Of a stretch of DNA of 51,575 bases, positions 16,689 to 25,085 are shown in pieces; within the stretch, counting starts at the first letter, position 1, and every line of letters begins with the position of its first letter. The DNA lies in contig CAYXOX010000007.1 in NCBI GenBank assembly GCA_964466745.1, positions 1-51,575 on the forward strand, read 5' to 3'. This DNA is from CAYXOX01 sp964466745 (GTDB lineage: Bacteria; Pseudomonadota; Alphaproteobacteria; Rhodobacterales; Rhodobacteraceae). The translations under genes were made by a program, and so were the position numbers. The notes under the pieces were generated by a model. It had not been told where the DNA came from. It did not search any database and was given only the letters and a program-made list of their open reading frames with translations.

Positions 16689-18980
16689 ATGTCTGAAAAG
16701 CAGTCGCGCGCGGAACGGGAGCCGGCAGCGGGCGCCCGCCCGGTGGCCTCGCTGACCGAGGCGGAGGCCGCGGGCGAGTTGGCCGATCTCGCGCGGCGCC
16801 TCGCCCGTGCCAACACGGCCTACCATACCGAGGATGCCCCGGTGATGGACGACGCGGCCTTCGACGCGCTCAAGCGCCGCAACGCCGAGATCGAGGCGCG
16901 CTTTCCCGGCCTCAAGCGCTCCGACAGCCCCTCCGAGCAGGTGGGCGCGACCCCTTCGGAGGCCTTCGCCAAGGTCACCCATGCCGAGCGGATGCTCTCG
17001 CTGGGCAACGCCTTCGCCGATGAGGAGGTGCAGGAGTTCGACGCGCGCCTGCGCCGCTTCCTCGGGCTCGCCGCCGAAGATCCGCTGGCCTTCACCGCCG
17101 AGCCCAAGATCGACGGGCTCTCCCTCAGCCTGCGCTACGAGGCGGGCAGGCTGGTGGTGGCCGCCACGCGCGGCGATGGCGAGACCGGTGAAAACGTGAC
17201 CGCAAATGCCCGAACCATAAAGAATATTCCCGCAACTCTCGATGGCGCGCCGGAGCTTCTGGAGGTGCGCGGCGAGGTCTACATGTCCCATGCGGATTTC
17301 GCCGCGCTCAACGCGCGGCAGGAGGCCGCCGGTGCCCGGGGGTTCGCAAATCCGCGCAACGCGGCCGCGGGTTCGCTGCGCCAGCTCGACCCTTCGGTGA
17401 CGGCCGCCCGTCCGCTGCGCTTTTTCGCCTATGGCTGGGGCGCGCTCTCCGAACCCCTCGCCGAAACCCAGTCGGGCGCGCTGGAGCGGCTCGCAGCGCT
17501 CGGGTTCGCCGTGAATCCGCTCACGCGCCGTTGTGACGGCCCCGAAGAAATGCTGGAGCACTATCGCGCCATCGAGGCGCAGCGCGCCAGCCTCGGCTAC
17601 GATATCGACGGCGTCGTCTACAAGGTGGACGATCTCGCCTACCAGCGCCGGCTCGGGATCCGGTCCACCACGCCGCGATGGGCGCTGGCGCACAAGTTTC
17701 CCGCCGAAACCGCCTGGACCCGGCTCGAGGCGATCGACATCCAGGTGGGCCGCACCGGCGCGCTCAGCCCGGTGGCGCGGCTCGCGCCGGTGACCGTGGG
17801 CGGGGTCTCTGTCTCCAACGCCACGCTGCACAACGAGGATTACATCGCCGGGCGCGCCGCCGACGGCAGGCTCATCCGCGAGGGCCGCGACATCCGGGTG
17901 GGCGACTGGGTGAAGGTCTTTCGCGCGGGCGACGTGATTCCCAAGATCGCCGATGTCGATCTTGCCCGCCGTCCGGCCGACGCGGCCCCGTTCGTCTTTC
18001 CCGGGACCTGCCCCGAATGCGGCTCCGCCGCGATCCGGGAGGAGGGAGATGCCGTGCGCCGGTGCACCGGCGGGCTCGTCTGCCCCGCGCAAGCGGTGGA
18101 GAAGCTGCGCCACTTCGTTTCGCGCGCGGCCTTCGACATCGAGGGCCTCGGTGCGCGCCAGGTGGAAGCGCTGCATGCCGATGGCTGGGTCGCCGAGCCG
18201 GCCGACATCTTCACGCTGGAGGCGCGCCACGGCCCCGGCAGCCTGCGCCAGCTGAGAAACCGCGAGGGCTGGGGCGCGAAATCCGCCGAGAACCTCTTTC
18301 GCGCCATCGACGAGCGGCGCCGCATTCCGCTCGCCCGTCTGATCTTCGCACTGGGCATCCGCCACGTGGGCGAGGTGGTGGCGGCGGACGTCGCGCGCCT
18401 TTATGGCAGCTGGGAGGCGCTGGCCGAGGCCGCCGACGCCGCGGCCCCCGCCGCACGGCGCCATGCCGAGGCCGAGGCGGCAGTGCGCGCCGAGCGGGAG
18501 GCCGCCACGCGCGAGGGGCGGCGTGCGCGCGTCAAGGCCACCTACGAGGCTGCCTTCGATGCCGACCCCGCGCCCGCGGAGGAGGCCCGCACCGCCTGGC
18601 GCCACCTGATGAACGCCGACGGGATCGGCGCCACCGTGGCGCTCTCGCTGGTGACCACGCTCACCCAGCCTGCCGAGCGCGCCTCCATCGACCGGCTGAT
18701 CGCCCATCTCGACGTGCAGAAGGCGGCGGCCCCGGCCACGGGCGACAGCCCGGTGGCGGGCAAGACGATCGTGTTCACCGGCACGCTGGAGACCATGGGG
18801 CGGGCCGAGGCCAAGGCCCGCGCCGAGGCGCTGGGCGCGAAGGTGGCCGGCTCCGTCTCGGCCCGCACGGACCTCGTGGTGGCCGGGCCCGGGGCCGGCT
18901 CCAAGATCCGCAAGGCGCAGGATCTCGGGATCGAGACGCTCGACGAAGCGGGCTGGCGCGCCCTCATCGGGGAGGCCTGA
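16689..18980 (+). CDS. ligA: NAD-dependent DNA ligase LigA
   Basis: It seals nicks in DNA using NAD+ in replication and repair. The product has 763 residues from the ATG at 16689, which has a strong Shine-Dalgarno (GGGAGG, 5 bases upstream). An upstream in-frame GTG at 16668 lacks one. Domains in order: Ia domain (about 25-100), adenylation domain with AMP-Lys in AEPKIDGLSLS, OB fold, a four-Cys zinc finger (CPECG...RCTGGLVCPAQ), helix-hairpin-helix region, and C-terminal BRCT (GKTIVFTGTLE to end). An Ala/Arg/Glu-rich insert of about 60 residues sits in the helix-hairpin-helix region (after VAADVARLYGSWEAL), making the protein longer than the usual 670. recG follows after 7 bases. Confidence 0.97.
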   Translation: MSEKQSRAEREPAAGARPVASLTEAEAAGELADLARRLARANTAYHTEDAPVMDDAAFDALKRRNAEIEARFPGLKRSDSPSEQVGATPSEAFAKVTHAERMLSLGNAFADEEVQEFDARLRRFLGLAAEDPLAFTAEPKIDGLSLSLRYEAGRLVVAATRGDGETGENVTANARTIKNIPATLDGAPELLEVRGEVYMSHADFAALNARQEAAGARGFANPRNAAAGSLRQLDPSVTAARPLRFFAYGWGALSEPLAETQSGALERLAALGFAVNPLTRRCDGPEEMLEHYRAIEAQRASLGYDIDGVVYKVDDLAYQRRLGIRSTTPRWALAHKFPAETAWTRLEAIDIQVGRTGALSPVARLAPVTVGGVSVSNATLHNEDYIAGRAADGRLIREGRDIRVGDWVKVFRAGDVIPKIADVDLARRPADAAPFVFPGTCPECGSAAIREEGDAVRRCTGGLVCPAQAVEKLRHFVSRAAFDIEGLGARQVEALHADGWVAEPADIFTLEARHGPGSLRQLRNREGWGAKSAENLFRAIDERRRIPLARLIFALGIRHVGEVVAADVARLYGSWEALAEAADAAAPAARRHAEAEAAVRAEREAATREGRRARVKATYEAAFDADPAPAEEARTAWRHLMNADGIGATVALSLVTTLTQPAERASIDRLIAHLDVQKAAAPATGDSPVAGKTIVFTGTLETMGRAEAKARAEALGAKVAGSVSARTDLVVAGPGAGSKIRKAQDLGIETLDEAGWRALIGEA

Positions 18981-18987
18981 GCGCGCG

Positions 18988-21078
18988 ATGGGCGGGCGGC
19001 CCGAGGCGCTGTTCCCGCTGTTTGCCGGGCTGGAGACCCTTCCCGGGGTGGGGCCGAGGACGGCGCAGGCGCTCGCCCATGCCGGCATCGAGCGCCCGCG
19101 CGACCTGCTGTTCACGCTGCCCCACGCGGTGATCGACCGGCGCCGCCGCGACAGCGTGCAGGGCTGCGAGCCCGGCAGCATCGTCACCGTCGAGGTCACG
19201 GTCGGGCCCCACCGCGCGCCGGCGAGCAAGGGCCGGCCCTATCTCGTGGCCGTCCGCGATGCGCGGCTCGATTTCGAGCTGGTCTTCTTCCGTGCCCAGG
19301 GCGGCTACCTGCAACGGCTGCTCCCCGAGGGCGCGCGGCGCCTCGTTTCGGGCAAGCTCGAATTCTACGACGGCCGGGCGCGTATCGCGCATCCCGACCA
19401 CGTGGTGCCGCCCGAGGAGGCCGGCGAGATCCCGGAGTTCGAGCCCGTCTACCCGCTGACCGCCGGGGTCACGCAGCGGCAGATGGCCCGTGCGGCGGCG
19501 GCGGCCCTCGAGCGGCTGCCGCAGATGGGCGAGTGGATCGACCCGGCGCTCCGTGCCCGGGAAGGCTGGCCGGGCTTCGCCGAGGCGCTGCGGAGCGCCC
19601 ACGCCCCTGCCGGCACCGGCGCGGTATCGCCCGATGCCCCGGCGCGGCGGCGGCTCGCCTACGACGAGCTCCTGGCGCATCAGACGACGCTGGCGCTCGC
19701 GCGGGCCGCGAGCCGGCGCGCCCCGGGGCGGGTGACGCGGGGCACCGGCGGGCTGCGCGAGAAGGCGCTCGCCGCGCTGCCCTATGCGCCCACGGGCGCG
19801 CAGCTGCGCGCCATCGCCGAGATCGAGGCCGACATGGCCAGCCCCCATCGCATGCACCGGCTGCTCCAGGGCGATGTCGGCGCGGGCAAGACGCTCGTGG
19901 CCTTCCTCGCCGCGGCGATCGCGGCCGAGGCCGGCGGGCAGGCCGTGCTGATGGCGCCGACCGAGCTTCTGGCGCGCCAGCACGCCGCCAGCCTCGCCCC
20001 GCTGGCCGCCGCCGCCGGGATCCGCCTCGCCGCGCTCACCGGGCGCGACAAGGGCGCGGGCCGGCGCGCGGTGCTCGAGCGGCTGGCGGCGGGCGAGATC
20101 GATCTGCTCGTCGGCACGCATGCGGTGTTCCAGCGCGAGGTCGCCTTCGCCGACCTGCGGCTGGCGATCACCGACGAGCAGCACCGTTTCGGCGTGCACC
20201 AGCGGCTGGAGCTCGGCGCGAAGGGCGCGGCGGCCGACGTGCTGGTGATGACGGCAACGCCGATCCCGCGGTCCCTAGCGCTGGCCCAGTACGGCGACAT
20301 GGAGGTCTCCGTGCTCGACGAGAAGCCGCCCGGGCGCACGCCCGTGCACACCGCGATGGTCTCGGCAGCGCGGCTGGGCGAGGTGGTGGAGCACCTGCGC
20401 GATGCCGTGGCCGAGGGTCGCCAGGCCTACTGGGTGTGCCCGCTGGTGGAGGAAAGCGAGGCCGTGGATCTCACCGCCGCCGAGGAGCGCTTCGCACGGC
20501 TGCGCGCGGCGCTGGGCGAAGGCACGATGGGCCTCGTGCATGGCCAGATGCCCGTTGCCGAGCGAGACGCGGCGATGGCCCGCTTCCAGTCGGGCGAGAC
20601 GCGGGTGCTCGTGGCCACGACCGTGATCGAGGTGGGGGTGGACGTGCCCAACGCCTCCATCATGGTGATCGAGCGCGCCGAGGGCTTCGGCCTCGCGCAG
20701 CTGCACCAGCTGCGGGGCCGGGTGGGGCGTGGCGCGGCGGCCTCCACCTGCCTGCTGCTCTACCAGCCGCCGCTTGGCGAGACCGCCGCGCGCCGGCTGC
20801 AGACGTTGCGCGACAGCGACGACGGCTTCCACATCGCCGAGGTCGATCTCGAGATCCGCGGGGCAGGCGACGTGCTCGGCACGGCGCAGTCCGGGCTGCC
20901 GCGCTTTCGCGTTGCCGATCTGGAACGCCACGCGGGGCTCATGGCCACGGCCCAGAGCGACGCGCGCGCCCTGCTGACGCGCGACGAGCGCCTCGCCTCG
21001 CCCCGCGGAAGCGCGCTCCGGATGCTCCTCTGGCTCACCGAGCAGGACAAGGCGATCCGGCTTCTCGGCGTCGGATGA
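18988..21078 (+). CDS. recG: ATP-dependent DNA helicase RecG
   Basis: This helicase remodels stalled replication forks and branch-migrates Holliday junctions. The 696-residue protein has an N-terminal wedge/OB domain (LPGVGPRTAQALAHAGI, FFRAQGGYLQ). It is followed by helicase motifs: Walker A GDVGAGKTLVA, motif II as DEQHRFGVHQR, TATPIPRSLAL, and the C-terminal helicase domain with VEVGVDVPNAS and QLRGRVGRG. The C-terminal TRG-type segment is GDVLGTAQSGLPRFRVADL. The gene is 7 bases downstream of ligA and probably cotranscribed with it. The AT-rich stretch after its stop belongs to the next gene's leader. Confidence 0.97.
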   Translation: MGGRPEALFPLFAGLETLPGVGPRTAQALAHAGIERPRDLLFTLPHAVIDRRRRDSVQGCEPGSIVTVEVTVGPHRAPASKGRPYLVAVRDARLDFELVFFRAQGGYLQRLLPEGARRLVSGKLEFYDGRARIAHPDHVVPPEEAGEIPEFEPVYPLTAGVTQRQMARAAAAALERLPQMGEWIDPALRAREGWPGFAEALRSAHAPAGTGAVSPDAPARRRLAYDELLAHQTTLALARAASRRAPGRVTRGTGGLREKALAALPYAPTGAQLRAIAEIEADMASPHRMHRLLQGDVGAGKTLVAFLAAAIAAEAGGQAVLMAPTELLARQHAASLAPLAAAAGIRLAALTGRDKGAGRRAVLERLAAGEIDLLVGTHAVFQREVAFADLRLAITDEQHRFGVHQRLELGAKGAAADVLVMTATPIPRSLALAQYGDMEVSVLDEKPPGRTPVHTAMVSAARLGEVVEHLRDAVAEGRQAYWVCPLVEESEAVDLTAAEERFARLRAALGEGTMGLVHGQMPVAERDAAMARFQSGETRVLVATTVIEVGVDVPNASIMVIERAEGFGLAQLHQLRGRVGRGAAASTCLLLYQPPLGETAARRLQTLRDSDDGFHIAEVDLEIRGAGDVLGTAQSGLPRFRVADLERHAGLMATAQSDARALLTRDERLASPRGSALRMLLWLTEQDKAIRLLGVG

Positions 21079-21100
21079 GGCGCCGTCCCCCGCCTATATC

Positions 21101-21170
21101 CTCTTTTGTTCTCTTTTGTTCCTCATTTGATCTTTACAGGCGGGCGCGAATATGAGAACAAATCGTTAAC
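21101..21170 (+). promoter_or_regulatory. AT-rich leader with tandem CTCTTTTGTT repeats, possible regulatory site
   Basis: Two exact tandem copies of CTCTTTTGTT occupy 21101-21120, and TTTGTTCTC there is mirrored by GAGAACAAA at 21154-21162. GTTC and GAAC half-sites recall the alphaproteobacterial LexA box (GTTC-N7-GTTC), but the spacing in the tandem copy is 6. The 7-base-spaced versions (GTTC-N7-GATC at 21118; GAAC-N7-TAAC at 21156) each carry one mismatch. This may be a promoter/operator of the small ORF at 21217; LexA control is only a possibility. Confidence 0.35.
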
Positions 21171-21216
21171 AAGCGGCCCCGCCCGGCCGTGCCCACCCTG
21201 CCTGAGGAGCCAGAAC

Positions 21217-21339
21217 ATGCTCTCTGAGATTCGCGCCGTTCTCGACCGGTCGTCCGGTACGTTGCTCGTTGACGGGGCAGGCGCGCTTGCGCTCGTCGTC
21301 ATCCTGTTCGTCGGCCTGACCCTGCCCGTCCTGGGCTGA
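21217..21339 (+). CDS. Small single-pass membrane protein (40 residues), function unknown
   Basis: A 40-residue ORF preceded by a strong Shine-Dalgarno (GAGGAG at 21204-21209, 7 bases before ATG). The product has a short charged N-terminus (MLSEIRAVLDRSSG) and then an almost uninterrupted hydrophobic stretch (about residues 17-39, ALALVVILFVGLTLPVLG at the end), so one membrane helix is predicted. It has its own AT-rich upstream region, unlike most genes here, and a strong terminator about 155 bases downstream. I do not recognise a family. An in-frame upstream extension to 21106 lacks a ribosome binding site. Confidence 0.6.
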   Translation: MLSEIRAVLDRSSGTLLVDGAGALALVVILFVGLTLPVLG

Positions 21340-21664
21340 TTCCTTTCTGCCTGCGGTCCGTGTCCGCGCCCCCGGCGGCCTCTCTTGTGCCGTGACGGTG
21401 TGGTCGCCTCGTCGCGTCTTGTCCCACGGGGGTCTGCCTCCCCCCATCGCGAGAGCGGGTGCCGCCCCGGCGCCCAGCACGATCGCTGACTCGCCGCCGC
21501 CGCCCTTCCGGGTGCGCGGCGGCTTTTTTTTCGCGCGGGCGCAAGGTGCGGGTCGGCAGGGCACGGGTCAGTCAGGCACGGAGGAATCAGGGATGTGGCG
21601 CGCGCGGATACTCGCCGGGCCGGGGCCGCGGAGCCCTTGCGCGCGGTCCGTGCCGGGCGAAGCC
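21340..21664. other. Non-coding interval between the small membrane protein gene and the IscU-like gene
   Basis: This 325-base interval holds a clear rho-independent terminator at 21496-21531 and nothing else I can assign. The 155 bases between the small ORF stop and the terminator could be a long 3' untranslated region or a small RNA; the sequence alone does not decide. No convincing ORF with a ribosome binding site is visible. Confidence 0.5.
21496..21531 (+). terminator. Rho-independent terminator
   Basis: An 8-bp GC stem (GCCGCCGC / GCGGCGGC) with a 12-base loop is followed by eight consecutive T (21524-21531). It would end transcripts from the small membrane protein gene or an RNA between them. 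Confidence 0.85.
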
Positions 21665-22117
21665 TCAGCCGGGCGCGTGGGCGAGGGCGCTCTCCATCGC
21701 CTCGACCGTCGCGTCGAGGGCAAGGCAGATCGAGGCGTGGCGGTTCGTGAAGCCGCGCGCGGCCTCCAGCACGCCGAGTTCGGAGAAGGGGGCGCCGGGC
21801 GGCGGCCCGCCGGAGGCGAGCATCGCGTGCAGCGCGTCCCGCGCTGTGCGCAACTCGGCGAGGCTGCGCCCCACCGCCTCGGCCCCCACCACCGCCGCCG
21901 CCGCCTGCCCGAGGGCGCAGGCCCGCACGTCCTGCGCGAAATCGCTGATCCGCCCGTCGGCAACGCGGACGTCGACCGTGACCGTGGAGCCGCATTGCGG
22001 CGCGCGGCGGCGCGATGTGCCGTCGGGCTCCTGAAGGCGGCCGATGCGCGGAACGTCGGCCGCGAGCGCCAGTATTCGTCCGGAATAGAGGGTGATCAGA
22101 TCCGTCTCGGGGCTCAT
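21665..22117 (-). CDS. IscU/NifU-like iron-sulfur cluster assembly scaffold protein
   Basis: This is a small cytoplasmic protein of the NifU N-terminal/IscU family, which holds nascent Fe-S clusters. The 150-residue product keeps the three cluster-ligand Cys positions: Cys42 in PQCGS, Cys67 in RACALGQA and Cys131 in ASICLALD. The charged LPPVK-type HscA-binding motif of classical IscU is not evident, so it may be the divergent scaffold-like paralogue. It is divergent from hisI across 68 bases. No other isc or suf genes are nearby. Confidence 0.85.
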   Translation of the reverse strand: MSPETDLITLYSGRILALAADVPRIGRLQEPDGTSRRRAPQCGSTVTVDVRVADGRISDFAQDVRACALGQAAAAVVGAEAVGRSLAELRTARDALHAMLASGGPPPGAPFSELGVLEAARGFTNRHASICLALDATVEAMESALAHAPG

Positions 22118-22185
22118 CGGGCTTTCCTCGCGGCACGCGTCGCCATAGGTAGGCGCGGTCCCGCGAAGAGAAAAGGCGAAACCGC

Positions 22186-22542
22186 ATGTTCGATCCCGCA
22201 ACGCTTCGTTACGACGCGCGCGGCCTCGTGCCGGCCATCGCCCAGGATGCCGCGAGCGGCGAGGTGCTGATGCTTGCGTGGATGAATGCGAAGGCCGTCG
22301 CCCGCACGCTCGAGACCGGCCAAGTGACCTACTGGTCGCGTTCGCGCCAGGCGTTCTGGGTGAAGGGCGAGACCAGTGGCCACGTGCAGCGCCTCGTGGA
22401 GATGCGCATCGATTGCGACCGCGATTGCCTTCTGCTGCTCGTCGAGCAGACAGGGCCCGCCTGCCACACCGGGCGGCGCAGCTGCTTTTTCACCGCGCTG
22501 CGCGACGGGGCGGAGACCGAGATCCTGAAGCCCGAGGCCTGA
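22186..22542 (+). CDS. hisI: Phosphoribosyl-AMP cyclohydrolase (HisI)
   Basis: This is the third step of histidine biosynthesis: zinc-dependent opening of the adenine ring of phosphoribosyl-AMP. The 118-residue single-domain protein has the conserved blocks MLAWMN, TYWSRSRQAFWVKGETSG, the metal site DCDRDCLLL, and ACHTGRRSCFF. The length fits the monofunctional HisI family, with no HisE fusion. A purine-rich Shine-Dalgarno (AAGAGAAAAGG) precedes the ATG. The 171-base interval to the next gene contains only a weak hairpin followed by five T near 22690. Confidence 0.96.
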   Translation: MFDPATLRYDARGLVPAIAQDAASGEVLMLAWMNAKAVARTLETGQVTYWSRSRQAFWVKGETSGHVQRLVEMRIDCDRDCLLLLVEQTGPACHTGRRSCFFTALRDGAETEILKPEA

Positions 22543-22713
22543 GGGCGCGGGAATTGCGGCACTGTGCCGGGCCGTGCCCGCTTCCCTGCCGCAGCCCCCG
22601 ATGGTCGGCCCCACTCGATGCCTCCGCTCGCGTGGCCTGCAAGCGAAGCGTGGCTCCCGGACATGGAAGGTGGCCGCGCGAGGAGGCCGTTTTTCCGCGC
22701 TGCGCGCCGGCAT

Positions 22714-23661
22714 TCAGCCGGGCTGGCCGCCCCCGGCCCCCGGCGGCGGCGGGAGGCCGATCATCGCGCACAGCTCCGCCGGGCTCGTCCCGGCCTCCCG
22801 GTAGAGCCGGAGCGCGCGGGCATCGTCGCGCTTGGCCAGCCGGCGGCCCGCGTCGTCGCGGATCAGGCGGTGGTGATGGTAGCGCGGCGTCGGCAGCCCG
22901 AGCAGGCGCTGCAGGGCCACGTGGATCGGGGTGGCCTCGGCGAGGTCCGCGCCGCGCACCACCTCGGTGATCGCCTGGGCGCTGTCGTCCACGACGACGG
23001 CGAGGTGGTAGGAGGTGCCGAGCCCGCGCCGGGCCAGGACCACATCGCCCACCGCGGCTGTCATGTAGTGCGCATCGGCCTGATGGCGGCGAGGGCCCGA
23101 AACGGCGGGATCGAGAGTATTTCCGCCAAGATGAGGATCGGGCGCGATCCCGGTTTCCGTCCAGTCGAGCGGGCCGGTGCGGGCCATGGCGCGGGCCATG
23201 TCGAGGCGCAGCACCGCGCCGTCGGGCAGGGGGCCGCGGACCGTGCCGGCCGGCCTCCGCGGCCGGCAGGTGCCCGGGTAGACGATCCCGTCCGGGCCGG
23301 CGAGGGGCGCGCCTTCCTGGGGGGCGCTCGCCGCGGCGGCGGCGGCGATGTCGGCCCTCCGGCAGGTGCAGGGATAGAGGAGCCCCGCGGCCCAGAGGCG
23401 TTCCAGCGCGGCGCGGTAGATCCCGAGGCGGCGGGACTGGCGCAGCACCGGTTCGGGCCAGTCGAGGCCGAGCCAGTGCAGGTCTTCCGCGATGAGCGCC
23501 TCCCATTCCGGGCGGCAGCGGGTGGTGTCGATGTCCTCCATGCGCAGGAGAAACCGCCCGCCCGAGGCGCGCGCGCGCCCGAAGGCGGTGAGCGCGGAGA
23601 AGGCGTGGCCGAGGTGCAGCGGCCCGGTGGGCGAGGGAGCGAAGCGGGTGGTGATGTGCAC
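22714..23661 (-). CDS. gluQ: Glutamyl-Q tRNA(Asp) synthetase
   Basis: It attaches glutamate to the queuosine base in the anticodon of tRNA(Asp). The 315-residue protein resembles the catalytic half of glutamyl-tRNA synthetase without an anticodon-binding domain. It has TRFAPSPTGPLHLGH (HIGH motif) at the N-terminus, the Cys pair YPCTCRRAD plus YPGTCRPRR for zinc, and LAKRD in the KMSKS position. The start is GTG at 23661, directly abutting the trmFO stop (TGAGTG), so the two genes form one unit for tRNA modification. Confidence 0.93.
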   Translation of the reverse strand: MHITTRFAPSPTGPLHLGHAFSALTAFGRARASGGRFLLRMEDIDTTRCRPEWEALIAEDLHWLGLDWPEPVLRQSRRLGIYRAALERLWAAGLLYPCTCRRADIAAAAAASAPQEGAPLAGPDGIVYPGTCRPRRPAGTVRGPLPDGAVLRLDMARAMARTGPLDWTETGIAPDPHLGGNTLDPAVSGPRRHQADAHYMTAAVGDVVLARRGLGTSYHLAVVVDDSAQAITEVVRGADLAEATPIHVALQRLLGLPTPRYHHHRLIRDDAGRRLAKRDDARALRLYREAGTSPAELCAMIGLPPPPGAGGGQPG

Positions 23662-25029
23662 TCAGGCCGCGTCGGCGCGCGGGGTCGCCTCGAGCCAGGC
23701 GTCGAACGCCGCCTTGGCGCGATCGGTGTAGCCCTTGTACCGCTCGCGGCGCCCGCGCCGGCCCCCGCGGGCGCCGTCGAGCGGCGGGAAGAGCCCGAAG
23801 TTGACGTTCATCGGCTGAAAGCTTCGCGCCTCGGCGCCGCCGGTGATGTGGCTGACGAGCGCGCCCATGGCGGTTTCGGCGGGCGGCGGCGCCAGCGGGC
23901 GGCCCAGCATCTCGGCCGCCGCGAGCCGGCCGGCCAGCAGGCCCATCGCGGCGCTCTCGACATACCCCTCCACTCCGGTGATCTGCCCGGCGAACCTGAG
24001 GTGAGGGCGCGAGCGCAGGCGCATCTGGCCGTCGAGCAGCGTGGGCGAATTGAGGAAGGTGTTGAGGTGAATGCCGCCGAGGCGAGCGAAGCGTGCCTCT
24101 TCTAGCCCGGGAATCATCCTGAACACATCGGCTTGCGCTCCGTACTTCATCTTGGTCTGGAAGCCGACGATGTTGTAGAGCGTGCCGAGCGCGTTGTCGC
24201 NNNNNNNNNNCAGCTGGACAACGGCGTGGGCCCTGGTCTCCGGCGCGTGGGGGTTGGTGAGGCCGACAGGTTTCATCGGCCCGTGGCGCAGCGTTTCGCG
24301 GCCGCGCTCGGCCATGACCTCGATGGGCAGGCAGCCGTCGAAATAGCCGGCGGTTTCGCCCTCCTTGAAGGCCGTCTTCTCGGCGGCGAGCAGCGCGTCG
24401 ACGAAGGCCTCGTATTCCGCCCGGGTCATCGGGCAGTTGATGTAGGCCGTCCGCTCCTCCTCGGTGTCGCCCTTGTCGTAGCGCGACTGGCGCCACGCCT
24501 TCGTCATGTCGATGCTGTCGGCGTAGACGATGGGGGCGATCGCATCGAAGAACGCGAGCGCCTCGGCCCCGGTTTCCGCGGCGATGGCCTCGGCGAGCGC
24601 GCCGGAGGTCAGCGGGCCGGTGGCGAAGATCCAGTGGCCCGAGGCGGGCAGCTCGCGGATTTCCTCGCCCGTGATCTCGATGCGCGGATGCGCCCGGAGG
24701 CGGGCCGTGACGTGATCGGCGAAGGCCTCGCGATCCACGGCGAGCGCGCCGCCCGCGGGAAGGCGGTGGGTGTCGGCGGCCGCGATGAGCAGCCCGCCGG
24801 CGCGCCGCATCTCCCAGTGCAGAAGGCCCACGGCGTTCTGCTCGTCATCGTCCGACCGGAAGGAATTGGAGCACACCATCTCGGCCAGCTTGCCGGTGCG
24901 GTGGGCGAAGGTGCCCGTCTTGGGGCGCATCTCGTGGATCACGACCGGCACGCCGGCCTCCGCGGCCTGCCAGGCAGCCTCGGAGCCGGCCATGCCGCCG
25001 CCGACGATATGCAGTGTCTGTGCCATCAT
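23662..25029 (-). CDS. trmFO: tRNA (uracil-5)-methyltransferase TrmFO (folate/FAD-dependent), with assembly gap
   Basis: It forms m5U54 in tRNA using methylene-tetrahydrofolate and FADH2. The product is about 455 residues, with N-terminal FAD-binding HIVGGGMAGSEAAWQ, VCSNSFRSD with the catalytic-region Cys, CPMTRAEYEAF, and the C-terminal GYVESAAMGLLAG and PMNVNFGLFPPL. A 10-N run interrupts AHAVVQL...DNALGTLYN. Relatives have only two residues there, so about 4 real bases are missing and the frame is kept. Two Met codons (25029, 25026) could start translation. An 11-bp hairpin lies just upstream. Confidence 0.94.
   Translation of the reverse strand: MMAQTLHIVGGGMAGSEAAWQAAEAGVPVVIHEMRPKTGTFAHRTGKLAEMVCSNSFRSDDDEQNAVGLLHWEMRRAGGLLIAAADTHRLPAGGALAVDREAFADHVTARLRAHPRIEITGEEIRELPASGHWIFATGPLTSGALAEAIAAETGAEALAFFDAIAPIVYADSIDMTKAWRQSRYDKGDTEEERTAYINCPMTRAEYEAFVDALLAAEKTAFKEGETAGYFDGCLPIEVMAERGRETLRHGPMKPVGLTNPHAPETRAHAVVQLXXXXDNALGTLYNIVGFQTKMKYGAQADVFRMIPGLEEARFARLGGIHLNTFLNSPTLLDGQMRLRSRPHLRFAGQITGVEGYVESAAMGLLAGRLAAAEMLGRPLAPPPAETAMGALVSHITGGAEARSFQPMNVNFGLFPPLDGARGGRRGRRERYKGYTDRAKAAFDAWLEATPRADAA
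24201..24210. other. Run of 10 N (assembly gap) inside trmFO
   Basis: The gap lies between codons for VVQL and DNALG. The family consensus predicts about four missing bases; the frame is unaffected. Confidence 0.9.
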
Positions 25030-25038
25030 GCAGGAGTT

Positions 25039-25080
25039 AGGCGAAAGCGCCCCCCGAGGGAAGAGGGGACGCTTTCGCCT
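25039..25080 (-). terminator. Strong hairpin between the outer-membrane protein gene and trmFO
   Basis: An 11-bp perfect inverted repeat (AGGCGAAAGCG / CGCTTTCGCCT) with a 20-base loop sits just after the stop of the upstream minus-strand gene and 9 bases before trmFO. There is no T-run after it, so it may be a rho-assisted terminator, an mRNA-stabilising hairpin or an attenuator for trmFO. Confidence 0.55.
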
Positions 25081-25085
25081 CTCCG

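Noticed and set aside
14343..19229. Very long minus-strand open frame (1628 codons) across hyuA, the divergent promoter and ligA
   Set aside because: It runs antisense to ligA and out of frame with hyuA/hyuB, and its sequence is low-complexity Arg/Gly/Ala/Pro. It is a shadow caused by high GC content.
21101..21121. Canonical LexA box
   Set aside because: The two GTTC half-sites are 6 bases apart, not 7. The 7-base-spaced alternatives each have a mismatch, so only a weak possibility is recorded.
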